From positions 1-58,275 of the forward strand of contig JAFDWF010000106.1 in assembly GCA_018268575.1 (NCBI GenBank): a stretch of 58,275 nt of DNA. The letters are read 5' to 3'. Shown here piece after piece: positions 8,528 to 17,166 of this stretch (position 1 is its first letter; the number at the start of each line of letters is the position of its first letter). The notes under the pieces are model-generated. The model saw nothing but the letters and a program-made list of their open reading frames with translations, made no database searches and had not been told where the DNA came from. Source of the stretch: Actinomycetota bacterium. GTDB taxonomy: Bacteria > Actinomycetota > Thermoleophilia > Solirubrobacterales > 70-9. The translations under genes and the position numbers were made by a program.

Positions 8528-9331
8528 TCAGGGAGCGCCCAGCCCCCGCGAGATCTGGTCGGCCAGGCGTCTGAGGTCGGCCGCGTCGGCGGTGAGCTGG
8601 GCGCTCGAGTGCGCCCCCTTCGGCATGCTCACCGCCACCGCGCCGACGGTCTCGCCGCTGTCGTCGCGAACCGGCACGCCGATGCAGATCATCCCCGGCG
8701 CCGTCTCCCCGTCGTCGACCGCGTAGCCGCGTTCGCGCACCACCGCCAGCCGCTCGCGCAGCTCCTCCAGCGAGCCGATCGAGCGGTCGGTCAGGTGCTC
8801 GAGCTCCGCCCCGTCATAGAGCTCCTCGACCCGCGATTCCGGCAGCGTGCTCAGCATCGAGAGCCCGGTGGCGGTGCAGTGGGCCGGCAGCCGCATGCCG
8901 ATCTCGTAGCCGACGCCGAGCGGACTGGTGCCGGCGCGCCGGCCGATGTAGACGACGTCGCGCTCACGCAGCACCGCGCAGACCAAGGTCTGCTCGGGCA
9001 GCACGCCGAGCTCCGGCACCACCCGCTGGAACTCCGCGTGGAAGTCGGCCTGGCCGAGGAACGCGCGGCTCAGCTCGAGCGTGTGCGGGCCGAGGCGGTA
9101 GAGGCCGTCGGGGTCGCGGGTCAGGAGGCCGGTCTCGACCAGGCTGTTGCAGATCGCCAGCGTGCTGCTGCGCGGGATCCCGAGCCCGACCGACAGCGAG
9201 GCCAGAGTCGCCCGCGGCGGCCCGCTCGCCAGCTCGTCGAGGATGCGGCCGGCGCGCAGGACCGAAGGCACCACCTGCCCTTCGCCCCGCCTCGGCGTCC
9301 CGTTTTCGGTCTGCGTACCGACCTTCGCCAT
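8528..9331 (-). CDS. IclR-family transcriptional regulator
   Basis: 267 residues. An N-terminal winged helix-turn-helix (residues ~20-85) contains VPSVLRAGRILDELASG, ATLASLSVGLGIPRSSTLAICNSL and YRLGPHTLELSRAFLG. A C-terminal IclR effector domain follows, with HCTATGLSMLSTLPE, RGYAVDDGETAPGMICIGVPV and VGAVAVSMP. The small-molecule ligand is unknown. The gene is convergent with mmsA and monocistronic; repeat B lies immediately upstream of its start. Regulation of mmsA is a natural guess from adjacency but cannot be shown from sequence. Confidence 0.92.
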   Translation of the reverse strand: MAKVGTQTENGTPRRGEGQVVPSVLRAGRILDELASGPPRATLASLSVGLGIPRSSTLAICNSLVETGLLTRDPDGLYRLGPHTLELSRAFLGQADFHAEFQRVVPELGVLPEQTLVCAVLRERDVVYIGRRAGTSPLGVGYEIGMRLPAHCTATGLSMLSTLPESRVEELYDGAELEHLTDRSIGSLEELRERLAVVRERGYAVDDGETAPGMICIGVPVRDDSGETVGAVAVSMPKGAHSSAQLTADAADLRRLADQISRGLGAP

Positions 9332-9369
9332 CTGCAGACCCTACTCAGGCGGCGGGGGCGGCTGGCGCC

Positions 9370-9850
9370 CTGAGGCCAGAGGGATGCGGCCTTTTCGGAG
9401 GCGACCCTGGCAGGCTGTGGCCGCCTCCGAAAAGGCCGAGATTTGAGAAGACGGCAGAGGGTCCGGGCGGGCAGCGCGCCCGTGACGAAGACGCCGGGAA
9501 GTGCGCGGGAGACGCGAGGGAGACGTCACCGATTTCACAGTTCTTCCACCGTTACATACACGTGACCACGGTTCTGGGCCCCCATGGGGGCCCAGATTCA
9601 CTCAGCGCGAGATCGGGGGTCCCGAACTCCCCGTGAAGGCATACGCCTTCCCTGCGATCGTGGAGGCTTCGTCACGGACAGGGCGGGGATCCCCTGGGAT
9701 CTCCTCGGATCCGTGCATCTCCCGGACGGGACCCGCGCAGATCGCACGGTCTTCGTGGCGTCTTTCGTCGGCTCCGTCACGAAGATGCCGAACTCCCGGA
9801 TCTCCCCCGCCACGCACCCGTCCCTGCGCCAGCCTCCCCGCAAAAACCCC
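9370..9850 (-). repeat. Long mosaic intergenic repeat, copy B (opposite orientation, truncated)
   Basis: It shares modules with copy A in reverse order. They are the alpha hairpin at 9387-9438 (arms CGGCCTTTTCGGAGGC around the same core), the GTGACGAAGACGCCGGGAAG block at 9481-9530, and the hairpin TCTGGGCCCCCATGGGGGCCCAGA at 9573-9596. The long middle region to ~9830 includes ATCGCAGGGAAGGCGTATGCC-type and GATCTGCGCGGGTC-type blocks. The outer alpha1 end seen in copy A is missing, so this copy looks truncated near 9850. No coding potential beyond chance frames. Confidence 0.8.
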
Positions 9851-9894
9851 CCGAGCCCGCCGTATGGCCCGGTCGGTGCCACTCAGCCGTTTTG

Positions 9895-9933
9895 GATCGC
9901 CCGTGGGTGCGCTATTCGCATACGCGGGCGATC
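9895..9933. terminator. Stem-loop in gene-free stretch 9850-10083
   Basis: GATCGCCCG (9895-9903) pairs with CGGGCGATC (9925-9933), followed by TATTT on the plus strand. A perfect 16-bp palindrome, GGTGACGATCGTCACC, lies at 9976-9991. I see no gene in 9850-10083. These could be terminator or protein-binding elements; nothing distinguishes them. Confidence 0.3.
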
Positions 9934-10083
9934 TATTTCGCCTGACTGGGGCAGGGCGATCACGGCGAAGCGACTGGTGACGATCGTCACCGGGCCCCGG
10001 CGCCAGTCGGCGGGCGCCAACTCAACCAGCATCCGACCCTCCGACCCTCGCACCCCGCAGAACCACCCGCCTGACGAGGGATT

Positions 10084-10120
10084 GGCGAAACTCCCGCGCA
10101 CGACTGGCGGGAGTTTCGCC
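10084..10120 (-). terminator. Terminator-like hairpin after the SHOCT membrane gene
   Basis: A 14-bp perfect stem, GGCGAAACTCCCGC (10084-10097) with 10107-10120, has a nine-base loop. It lies 10 bases beyond the stop codon at 10130. It lacks a clear T-run on the minus strand, as is common in high-GC actinobacteria. Confidence 0.6.
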
Positions 10121-10129
10121 GAATCTCTT

Positions 10130-10525
10130 CTAGGCGAGCAGCTTCGCCTTCGCCTGCTCGAACTCGGCGTCGGAGAGCGCGCCCTTTTCCTTCAGGTCGT
10201 TGAGCTTGTGCAGCTCGTCGGCCGGCGAGGCGGTGTGAGCCTGTTCGCGAACGTAGGCGTCGAAGTGTTCCTTGGCGTCGGCCTGGGCCTTGATCGTCCG
10301 GTCGCGCATGCCGTTGCCGCGGACGATCAGGTAGATCAAGGCGGTCAGGAATGGGATAAAGACGAGGAACAGGATCCAGACCGCCTTCCACCAACCCGAG
10401 AGTTCGTGGTCGCGGAACAGGTCGGCGATGATCGTGAAGAGGATCCAGATCCAGATCACGAAGAGGAACACCTCGAAGACGACGAGCAGCAGCTCGCCGA
10501 AGCTGATGTCAGCCAGGGGCAACAC
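10130..10525 (-). CDS. Small membrane protein with C-terminal SHOCT domain
   Basis: 131 residues from GTG at 10525; GGAAGG lies 5 bases upstream, whereas the longer open frame to 10624 has no Shine-Dalgarno. Two membrane segments are visible (residues ~9-32 and ~45-66, separated by RDHELSGWWKAV), a PLDc_N-like arrangement. A charged linker follows, and the C-terminus is a SHOCT motif, LHKLNDLKEKGALSDAEFEQAKAKLL. SHOCT segments are short oligomerisation helices found at protein ends. It lies downstream of the DUF1269-like gene, probably in the same transcript (144-base gap). A second SHOCT protein lies at 14136. Confidence 0.8.
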   Translation of the reverse strand: MLPLADISFGELLLVVFEVFLFVIWIWILFTIIADLFRDHELSGWWKAVWILFLVFIPFLTALIYLIVRGNGMRDRTIKAQADAKEHFDAYVREQAHTASPADELHKLNDLKEKGALSDAEFEQAKAKLLA

Positions 10526-10669
10526 GGTTTCCTTCCCGTAGGAGTTGGTGGTGGATCTCGATGCAGCGATCCTGAAGGGGCGGCCGCGCGGTGGCCTCAT
10601 CCCGATCGGATGAAATCGACCCAACGAATGGCCCCGGCCGCCGCAGGCGGACCATCTCGTTCTGCGGGC

Positions 10670-11137
10670 TCACGCCGTGCGGCCCCCGAACCGCGGCCCG
10701 CTCACGTCCCAGCGCTCGGCGACGTCGGCGGCGAGATTGCAGCTGAGGACCGTGCCGCCCAAGGGGCGCAGCGCCTCCAGCACGCCCGCGCGGCCCGCCG
10801 GACCGATCGCGATCAAGAGCGCCGAGGTCCCCGGCCGCAACAGGCCGCGAAGCGAGGCACGGAAGCCGGGGTCGATCTCGGCCGCCTCGGCGCCGCCGAG
10901 GATGAGGTCGAGCAGCACGCCCCAGAACTGGCTCCAGTGGACGGTCGCGCCGGGGTGGCGGCTGGTGGTCAGCTGGCAACCGCCGTGGTGCTCGCAGATC
11001 ACCACCGAGGCCGCGTCGCGGTCGAGCGCCAGCTCCTCGGCGGATCGCTCGAGTTCCTCGCTCGCCCGGCCGGCGCGGACCTCGTCGGGATAGGCGATGG
11101 CGACAAGTTCGGGCAACTCGACCAGCTCCCCCTCCAT
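10670..11137 (-). CDS. DUF1269-like protein
   Basis: 155 residues from ATG at 11137; the frame is open upstream but non-conserved. It contains LVAIAYPDEVRAGRASEEL near the N-terminus, VVICEHHGGCQLTTSR, a glycine-rich hydrophobic segment (GVLLDLILGGAEAAEI), and TSALLIAIGPAGRAGVLEALRPLGGTVLSCNL. This alternating ferredoxin-like pattern with a central hydrophobic hairpin is typical of the DUF1269 family. Its function is unknown. It lies between a LAL regulator (upstream on the same strand, 114-base gap) and a SHOCT gene, mirrored on the other side by 13686 and 14136. Confidence 0.65.
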   Translation of the reverse strand: MEGELVELPELVAIAYPDEVRAGRASEELERSAEELALDRDAASVVICEHHGGCQLTTSRHPGATVHWSQFWGVLLDLILGGAEAAEIDPGFRASLRGLLRPGTSALLIAIGPAGRAGVLEALRPLGGTVLSCNLAADVAERWDVSGPRFGGRTA

Positions 11138-11251
11138 TCTCGGTTCCCGACGGTGCCTCGCTGCCGCCGGGCTGCCGACGTTAGCCGCGCCCGGTCGGCC
11201 CTCGCCTCCTCCGATCGGGGTGATTCGAGCCCCCTCGATCAACCCACCGGC

Positions 11252-13495
11252 TCACGCCTCCTCGCCGAGGAGGCCGGCCCGGCGGGCGAACTCGACCGCG
11301 TCCTGGCGGGAGGAGACGCCGAACTTCCGGTAGATGCTGCGCACGTGCGTTTTCACCGTATTCGGCGAGAGGTGGACGTCGGCGGCCACCTGCGGAACCG
11401 AGCGGTGGCTGGGCAGGAACTGGAGGATGCGGAGCTCCGCCGCGGTCAGCCGTTCCGCCGGAGCCGGGATCTCCTCGCCGCCGAGCGCCTCCTCGGTCTG
11501 CTCGAGCCAGCGGCGCAGGGTGGCCGAGCCGCCGGGCAGCTCGGCCAGTTCCCGCGCGGCGGCGGCGGCAAACCGCCGCGCCTCCGCCCGGGCCCCCAGC
11601 CTGCTGGAGGCGTGGGCGAGCGCCAACCTGGTCTCGACCCCGTACCAGGGGCTGAAGTGATCGAGCTCGCCGAACAGCCGCTCGGCGGTGGCGAGGTCGG
11701 CGGCGGCGGCGTCGACCTGGCCGCCGCGGGCGCGGGCCAGGGCCGAGGCGGCGAACGGCAGCGCCGCCATCGGGTACTCGCCGAGCCCGTAGCGGTCGAT
11801 CTGGGCGCGGGCCCGGGCGGCTTCCCCGGCGGCCTGGTCCAGGTCTTCCTCCTCGAGGGAGAGGAAGGTCAGCTGGGCGAGGCAGACCACCTGCAGGTTG
11901 GGCGCCCCGACCGAGCCGCGGCGCACTCCCTCGCGCAGCCGCCGGCGCGCCGCCGGGCGCTCGCCGAGCAGGTGCAGGCCGATGCCGTCGAGCAGGCAGC
12001 AGAGCGTCCGCCAGGGGTCCTCCTCGGCGAGCAGCGACTCCACCGCCGCCACCGATTCGCGCATCGGGACGAGGCCGGAGCGGCAGAGCACGTCGCCGAC
12101 GAGGGCCAGCCCGGCCGCCAGCGAGATCCGCGGGCCGGCCTCCTCCGGCCCGCCCCCTTCGTCGAGGAGCCGCGCCGTGACGGCGGCCCAATACTCGGCC
12201 CGCGGCCCCTGCCCAAGGGTCAGCTGGGCCCAGGCGGCGGCCAGGCTCAGCCCCGGGCTGGCGGCGACCTTCGCCTCGCCCAGCCGCTCGAGCCAGCCGA
12301 CGACGGTCGCGTTGCGCCCCCGCGTGGCGTACTCGGGGAACGCCGTCCAGAGCAGCTCCCCGGCCCGCGCCGGGGCTTCGGCCTCGACCGCGTGGTGGAT
12401 CGCGTGGTCCCAGTCGCCCTGCTCCCGCCACCACTCCGAGGCGCGCAGGTGCAGGTCCCGCTCGGCCTCCGGTTCGCTCGCCCGCAGCTCGGCCCGCAGC
12501 ATGTCCTGGAGGAGCGGGTGGAACCGGTACCAGTGGTCGCGGCGATCGAGCGGGATCAGCAGGATGTTCGACCCCGACAGCTCGCGCAGCACGGCGGCCG
12601 AGTCGCGGCGGCCCAAGGTCGCGTCGCAGAGGCTGCCGCTGAGGCGCTCCAGCACCGAGGCCCGGCGGAGGAAGGCGAGGTGGGTGCGGGAGACCGGCAG
12701 CAGGAACTCCTCGCGCATGTAGTCGATGACCACGCGATCGTCACCAGCGAAGCGGGCGATCGCCCGCGAGAGGTCGGAGGCGCCGCCGAGCGCGAGGCCG
12801 GCCAGGTAGAGGGCGGCCGGCCAGCCCTCGGTGCGGGCGACGATCGCGTCGAGCCGGCGCGGCGAGAGGTCGAGGTCGATCGCCGCCAGCAGCGCCCCGC
12901 ACTCGCTGCGGGTCATCGTCAGGTCCTCGCGGCGGAGCTCGGTCAGCCGCCGCATCGCGCGCAGCCGGCCGAGCCGCAGCGGCGGTTCCACCCGGCTCGC
13001 CAAGGCCAGCTGCGAGCCGGCGGGCATCCCCCGGGCCAGCGCCCCGATGATCGCCAAGGAGCCCGGCGACTCGATCCGCTCGAGCTCGTCCAGCATCAGC
13101 AGGCAGGGACGGCGGCGGGCCTCCATCGTCGCTGCCAGGCGCGGCAGCACCACCCGCTCGAGGTCCGGTCGCGGCGCCTTCAGGGCGTCGGCGACGTCGG
13201 CGGGGAATTCCGCCGGGCCGCCCAGCGCGGCGGCGATCGACTCGACCAGGACGATCGGATCGTTGTGGCGGGCGGCCAGCAGCACCGCCGCGACGTGGCG
13301 ATCGTCGGCCGCCGCCAGCTGCTCGAGCAGGACCGACTTGCCGTAGCCGGACGGCGCGCAGAGGACGAGCGTGCGGCTCGGATCCTCGCGCAGGCGGCGG
13401 AGCAGCCGGTCTCGTCGCACCAGCCCGGCTGACCCCGGCGCAGGCTGCCCATCGATTCGATCGACCTGCTCACCTGTGATGGCGTTGGTGCTCAT
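11252..13495 (-). CDS. LAL/MalT-type LuxR-family transcriptional regulator
   Basis: 747 residues. The N-terminal STAND-type ATPase has Walker A APSGYGKS (residues 47-54) and Walker B CLLMLDELE (131-139), then a winged-helix region (WYRFHPLLQDMLRAEL). A long alpha-helical TPR-like middle (~370-670) precedes a C-terminal LuxR helix-turn-helix with LTAAELRILQFLPSHRSVPQVA and SPNTVKTHVRSIYRKFGVSSRQDAV. Such proteins are ATP-dependent activators that bind an inducer through the TPR part. It is divergent from the DUF6325-SHOCT-DUF1254 operon (190-base gap) and precedes a DUF1269-SHOCT pair on its own strand. Both pairs are plausible targets. Confidence 0.9.
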   Translation of the reverse strand: MSTNAITGEQVDRIDGQPAPGSAGLVRRDRLLRRLREDPSRTLVLCAPSGYGKSVLLEQLAAADDRHVAAVLLAARHNDPIVLVESIAAALGGPAEFPADVADALKAPRPDLERVVLPRLAATMEARRRPCLLMLDELERIESPGSLAIIGALARGMPAGSQLALASRVEPPLRLGRLRAMRRLTELRREDLTMTRSECGALLAAIDLDLSPRRLDAIVARTEGWPAALYLAGLALGGASDLSRAIARFAGDDRVVIDYMREEFLLPVSRTHLAFLRRASVLERLSGSLCDATLGRRDSAAVLRELSGSNILLIPLDRRDHWYRFHPLLQDMLRAELRASEPEAERDLHLRASEWWREQGDWDHAIHHAVEAEAPARAGELLWTAFPEYATRGRNATVVGWLERLGEAKVAASPGLSLAAAWAQLTLGQGPRAEYWAAVTARLLDEGGGPEEAGPRISLAAGLALVGDVLCRSGLVPMRESVAAVESLLAEEDPWRTLCCLLDGIGLHLLGERPAARRRLREGVRRGSVGAPNLQVVCLAQLTFLSLEEEDLDQAAGEAARARAQIDRYGLGEYPMAALPFAASALARARGGQVDAAAADLATAERLFGELDHFSPWYGVETRLALAHASSRLGARAEARRFAAAAARELAELPGGSATLRRWLEQTEEALGGEEIPAPAERLTAAELRILQFLPSHRSVPQVAADVHLSPNTVKTHVRSIYRKFGVSSRQDAVEFARRAGLLGEEA

Positions 13496-13685
13496 TTCGC
13501 GTCTCCCCAGGCGCCGGATTTGCGGCGAAGCCTATGCGATCGCGAGCGCGACCCGTGCAGCGGCGGCGGCGCGACTCATCCGGTCGGGAAGGCACCTCGA
13601 ATCACCCGAATCGGACGAGGCGGGTATCGGCCGCGCGCCCCTAGCCTGGCGCGGCAAACGACGACGAGGAAGTGTGAGCGCGAAG

Positions 13686-14120
13686 ATGAGCGAACCCGAG
13701 ATCGGCCCGATCGACTATCTGCTGGTGGAGTGGCCCGGACGCCAGCCCAACGGCGAGGTCGCGCCGCACCTGATCGACCTCGTCGACCGCGGCCTGATTC
13801 GGATCCTCGACCTGATCTTCATCCGCAAGGACGAGGACGGCGACGTCGCCGCCCTGGAGATCGCCGAGGTGGCCGGGGAGGTCGCCGCGCTGGCGGCGTT
13901 CCACGGCGCCTCCTCCGGGCTGCTCGACGACGAGGACCTGGCCGAAGCCGGCGGCGCGCTCGAGCCCGGGACCTCGGCGGCGCTGGTGATCTTCGAGAAT
14001 GCCTGGGCGGCGCCCTTCGCGGCGGCGGTGCGGAGGTCGGGCGGCCAGCTCGTCGCCAGTGGTCGGATCCCGGTCGAAGCCATCGCCGCCGCGCTCGACG
14101 CGGCCGAGGCCACCAGCTAG
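13686..14120 (+). CDS. DUF6325/DUF1269-like protein
   Basis: 144 residues from ATG 13686; an in-frame GTG at 13674 is possible but sits too close to GAGGA. Segments include IDYLLVEWPGRQPNGEVAPHLIDLVDRGLIRILDL, IRKDEDGDVAALEI, GTSAALVIFENAWAAPFAAAVRRSGGQLVA and SGRIPVEAIAAAL. The pattern matches the DUF6325 proteins often annotated in actinobacteria, a relative of DUF1269. Function is unknown. It is the first gene of an operon with a SHOCT protein (15-base gap) and DUF1254 protein, divergent from the LAL regulator. Confidence 0.75.
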   Translation: MSEPEIGPIDYLLVEWPGRQPNGEVAPHLIDLVDRGLIRILDLIFIRKDEDGDVAALEIAEVAGEVAALAAFHGASSGLLDDEDLAEAGGALEPGTSAALVIFENAWAAPFAAAVRRSGGQLVASGRIPVEAIAAALDAAEATS

Positions 14121-14135
14121 AGAGGAGCGAGAAAG

Positions 14136-14438
14136 ATGCCAGGTCTATTTCGAGGGATCGCCCGCACGGCGGCGGTCGCCGGCACCGCGACGGCGGTCAG
14201 CGGTCGGGTGCGGCGGCGCCAGGAGCGGCGCTGGGCAGAGCAGGAAGGCGGCCAGTACGCGGAGCCGCCGGCTCCCGCGGCGCCGCCGGCCCCGCAGGCT
14301 CCCGCCGCCGCCGCGCAGCCCGCGCCCGTGGGTGGCTCGGTGATCGACCAGCTGAAGGAGCTGGGCGAACTGAAAGAGCAGGGAGTCCTGACCGAGGCGG
14401 AGTTCGCCGCCCAGAAGGCCAAGCTGCTCGCCAGCTGA
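14136..14438 (+). CDS. SHOCT domain protein
   Basis: 100 residues. A short hydrophobic, alanine-rich start (FRGIARTAAVAGTATAV) leads to a basic stretch, an Ala/Pro-rich linker (~residues 43-68), and a C-terminal SHOCT motif, LKELGELKEQGVLTEAEFAAQKAKLL. This resembles the tail of the membrane SHOCT protein at 10130. Second gene of the DUF6325 operon; 15 bases after the preceding stop with GAGAGGAG as ribosome-binding site. Function is unknown; oligomerisation or membrane association is inference. Confidence 0.8.
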   Translation: MPGLFRGIARTAAVAGTATAVSGRVRRRQERRWAEQEGGQYAEPPAPAAPPAPQAPAAAAQPAPVGGSVIDQLKELGELKEQGVLTEAEFAAQKAKLLAS

Positions 14439-14465
14439 GCCACCGACGAGAACGGAGAGGAACGC

Positions 14466-15794
14466 ATGCCGATGCAGCCGCTCGACGACCAGACCGCGCG
14501 CGAGATCGCGGTCGAAGCCTACGTCTACCTCTATCCGCTGGTGCTGATGGAGCGCACCCGCCTGCAGATGACCAACGTCGAGGTGGCCGGGGAAGCCCCC
14601 GGCCGCGCCCCGGTCGACGCCTTCGTCCACTTCCGCGAGTACCCCGACGCCGACTTCAAGGACGTGGTCAAGCCGAACTTCGACACGCTCTACTCGCCGG
14701 CCTGGCTCGACCTGCGCGAGGAACCGCGGATCGTCTCGGTGCCGGAGACCGACCTCTACTACCTGCTGCCGATGTACGACATGTGGACGGACATCTTCTC
14801 CTGCCCGGGCACGCGGACGACCGGCGGCGCGGCCCGCGACTTCGCCCTCTGCGGGCCCGGCTGGGAAGGCTCCCTTCCCGACCGTGTGGTCGCCCTGCGG
14901 GCGCCGACTCCCTGGGTCTGGATGATCACCAGGACCAAGGCGAGCCCGGCCACCTACGACGCGGTCCACGAGTTCCAGGACCAGCTGGCGATCACCCCGC
15001 TCGCCGCCTGGCCCGGCCCCGCGGTGGCGCCGCAGGGCGGCGTCGACCCCGGCATCGACGCCCACACGCCGCCCCTGCGCCAGGTCTTCGCGCTCTCGGC
15101 GGCCGACTTCTTCGCCGCCGCGGCGGAGCTGATGAAGGTCGACCCGCCGCACCTCACCGACCAGCCGATCCTCGAGCGGATGGAGCGGCTGGGGCTGGTC
15201 GCCGGACAGTCGTTCGACCTCGCCGCGGCGTCGCCCCAGGCGCGCGACGCGCTCGAGGCCGCCGCCCGCGATGCCGCCGGGATCCTCAAAGCGCGGCAGC
15301 AGACGCTGGCGGCGCCGACCGAGGGATGGATCTCCCTCACCGAATCGATGGGGGCCTGGGGGACCAACTACCTGCGGCGGGCCTGCGTCGACCTGATCGG
15401 GCTCGGCGCCAACCTGCCCGAGGATGCCGTGTACCCGATCTCCTACGTCGACGCCGACGGCCAGCCGTACGACGGAGCCAACCGCTACGTCCTCCACTTC
15501 GACGCCGACAAGCTGCCGCCGGCGAAGGCGTTCTGGTCGCTGACCATGTACGAAGAGGAAGGCTTCCAGGTCGCCAACCCGCTCGAACGCTTCGCGATCG
15601 GCGACCGCGACGACCTCCGCTACAACGCCGACGGCTCGCTCGACCTCCAGATCGCCGCCGGCGAACCGGCCGAGGGCTCCGCCAACTGGCTGCCCGCGCC
15701 GAGCGGCTCGTTCAACCTCTGCCTGCGCCTCTACTACCCGGCGCCTTCGGTCCTCGAAGGCGGCTGGAAGCCGCCCGGCGTCGCCAAGGCCTGA
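14466..15794 (+). CDS. DUF1254/DUF1214 domain protein
   Basis: 442 residues. An N-terminal DUF1254 domain carries EIAVEAYVYLYPLVLMERTR and KPNFDTLYSPAWLDL, with YYLLPMYDMWTD. A C-terminal DUF1214 domain carries NRYVLHFDADKLPPAKAFWSLTMY, NPLERFAIGDRDDLRYNADGSLDL and the terminal WLPAPSGSFNLCLRLYYP. Such proteins are common and uncharacterised, often exported, but this one has no obvious signal peptide. It is third in the operon begun by the DUF6325 gene and is followed by a membrane protein six bases downstream. Confidence 0.9.
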   Translation: MPMQPLDDQTAREIAVEAYVYLYPLVLMERTRLQMTNVEVAGEAPGRAPVDAFVHFREYPDADFKDVVKPNFDTLYSPAWLDLREEPRIVSVPETDLYYLLPMYDMWTDIFSCPGTRTTGGAARDFALCGPGWEGSLPDRVVALRAPTPWVWMITRTKASPATYDAVHEFQDQLAITPLAAWPGPAVAPQGGVDPGIDAHTPPLRQVFALSAADFFAAAAELMKVDPPHLTDQPILERMERLGLVAGQSFDLAAASPQARDALEAAARDAAGILKARQQTLAAPTEGWISLTESMGAWGTNYLRRACVDLIGLGANLPEDAVYPISYVDADGQPYDGANRYVLHFDADKLPPAKAFWSLTMYEEEGFQVANPLERFAIGDRDDLRYNADGSLDLQIAAGEPAEGSANWLPAPSGSFNLCLRLYYPAPSVLEGGWKPPGVAKA

Positions 15795-15799
15795 CGGCG

Positions 15800-16459
15800 G
15801 TGGGCGAGCCGGGACCCCGGGCCGACCGCGGCCACCAGCGCCTGCACGGGCGGGCCGAGCTGCTGGCCACGATCCTGCTGGCGATCGCCGCCGTGGCGAC
15901 CGCCTGGAGCTCCTACCAGTCGGCCCGCTGGAGCGGGGTCCAGGCCAACGACTACAGCGTCGCCAACGCGGCCCGGATCGAGTCGACCAGCGCCGCCAAC
16001 AAAGCCGGCCAGCAGACCCAGGTCGACGTCCTCACCTTCACCCAGTGGGTCGACGCCTACGCCAAGCACGAAGCGAAGCTCGCCGACTTCTACTTCCAGC
16101 GCTTCCGCCCCGAATTCAAGCCGGCCGTGGAAGCTTGGCTCGCGACCCGTCCGCTGCGCACCAAGGGGGCGCCGGCGACGCCCTTCGCGATGCCCCGCTA
16201 CCGGCTCGCCGCGACCGCCGAATCGAAAGCCCTGCTGGGCGAAGCCGAAGCTACCGCGGCGGCGGCGCGCCAGGCCAACCAGCGCTCCGACAACTACGTG
16301 CTCGCGGTCGTCCTCTTCGCCGCCGCCCTCTTCTTCGCCGGGATCAGCACCAAGCTCTCGGTGCCACGGCAGCGCCTCTTCGTGCTCGGGCTGGGCTACG
16401 TGCTGTTCGTCGGCACCGCGATCTGGCTCGCCACCTTCCCGGTCACGGTGTCGGTGTAG
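15800..16459 (+). CDS. DUF4337-like membrane protein
   Basis: 219 residues starting at GTG 15800, five bases after the DUF1254 stop. One membrane segment lies near the N-terminus ([20 protein letters not shown], residues ~21-40), followed by a coiled, charged periplasmic or cytoplasmic region. Two membrane segments follow near the C-terminus ([18 protein letters not shown] and [19 protein letters not shown]). The [19 protein letters not shown] segment after the first membrane helix recurs in this family. Function is unknown. Its last 64 bases overlap the 3' end of the convergent F420-reductase-like gene. The DUF4337 assignment is tentative. Confidence 0.75.
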   Translation: MGEPGPRADRGHQRLHGRAELLATILLAIAAVATAWSSYQSARWSGVQANDYSVANAARIESTSAANKAGQQTQVDVLTFTQWVDAYAKHEAKLADFYFQRFRPEFKPAVEAWLATRPLRTKGAPATPFAMPRYRLAATAESKALLGEAEATAAAARQANQRSDNYVLAVVLFAAALFFAGISTKLSVPRQRLFVLGLGYVLFVGTAIWLATFPVTVSV

Positions 16460-17166
16460 GCGGGGGCGAGCTCGCCCCGCGCGGCCGCGACGAGGCGCCC
16501 GCGATCGCTCTCGGGGTAGGCGTCGAGCAGCCGCCGCAGCTCCTCGGCCTCGGCGTCGGCGCCGAAGGCCGGGGCGCCCGGCTCGAGGCGCACGCCCGCG
16601 GCGAGCGGTCCGGCGAGGACCGGGTCGAAGCCGAAGGCGTCGACGAGGTCGGCGACGATCGCAAGGTCGTCGGGATCGTCGCCGGCGATCGCGATCGCCT
16701 TGCGTCCCGGCCCGCCCGCCGGCCGCGCCTCCTGCTCGAGGTCGTGGTAGCCCATGTGGTTGAACGCCTTCACCACCCGCGAGCCCGGGAGGAAGTCCTG
16801 CACGGTCTCGCTCGAGGAGGTGCGCGGATCGGTCAGGTCCTCGCGCACGCCGTCGACCTCCTCCCAGTAGTTCATCGCGTCGACGACCAGCCTGCCGTGG
16901 AGCGCCCTGGCGGGGACCTCGCGGTAGCGGCCGAGCGGCAGGGCGAGGATCGCGACGTCGGCAGCGGCCGCCGCGTCGGCGGCGCTCGTCGCGATCGCGC
17001 CGGGGGTGAGGATCTCGGTGACGAGCGCGATCCGCGCCGGCTCGCCGGAGCCCGCGATCAGCACCCGGTAGCCGGCGGCGAGCGCCAGGCGGGCCAGCAC
17101 GGTGCCGACCTTGCCCGCGCCGAGGATCCCGACCGTCCACGGCTCCTCCGCGCCCGGCAGGCTCAT
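16396..17166 (-). CDS. NADPH-dependent F420 reductase-like NAD(P)-binding protein
   Basis: 256 residues. The N-terminal dinucleotide-binding segment [11 protein letters not shown] (residues 11-21) is followed by [14 protein letters not shown] and [16 protein letters not shown]. Then come [42 protein letters not shown] and [23 protein letters not shown]. This is the pattern of F420:NADP oxidoreductases (NpdG/Fno family), which move hydride between NADPH and coenzyme F420. Its start overlaps the stop of the LLM oxidoreductase (ATGA at 17163-17166), so the two are co-translated. The 3' end overlaps the convergent gene by 64 bases. Cofactor use is inferred from family. Confidence 0.75.
   Translation of the reverse strand: MSLPGAEEPWTVGILGAGKVGTVLARLALAAGYRVLIAGSGEPARIALVTEILTPGAIATSAADAAAAADVAILALPLGRYREVPARALHGRLVVDAMNYWEEVDGVREDLTDPRTSSSETVQDFLPGSRVVKAFNHMGYHDLEQEARPAGGPGRKAIAIAGDDPDDLAIVADLVDAFGFDPVLAGPLAAGVRLEPGAPAFGADAEAEELRRLLDAYPESDRGRLVAAARGELAPAYTDTVTGKVASQIAVPTNST

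Noticed and set aside
9584..13432. Plus-strand open frame of 1282 codons
   Set aside because: It runs through repeat B and antisense to the SHOCT, DUF1269-like and LAL genes. The translation is low-complexity Arg/Gly/Ala without domains, a GC-rich shadow frame.
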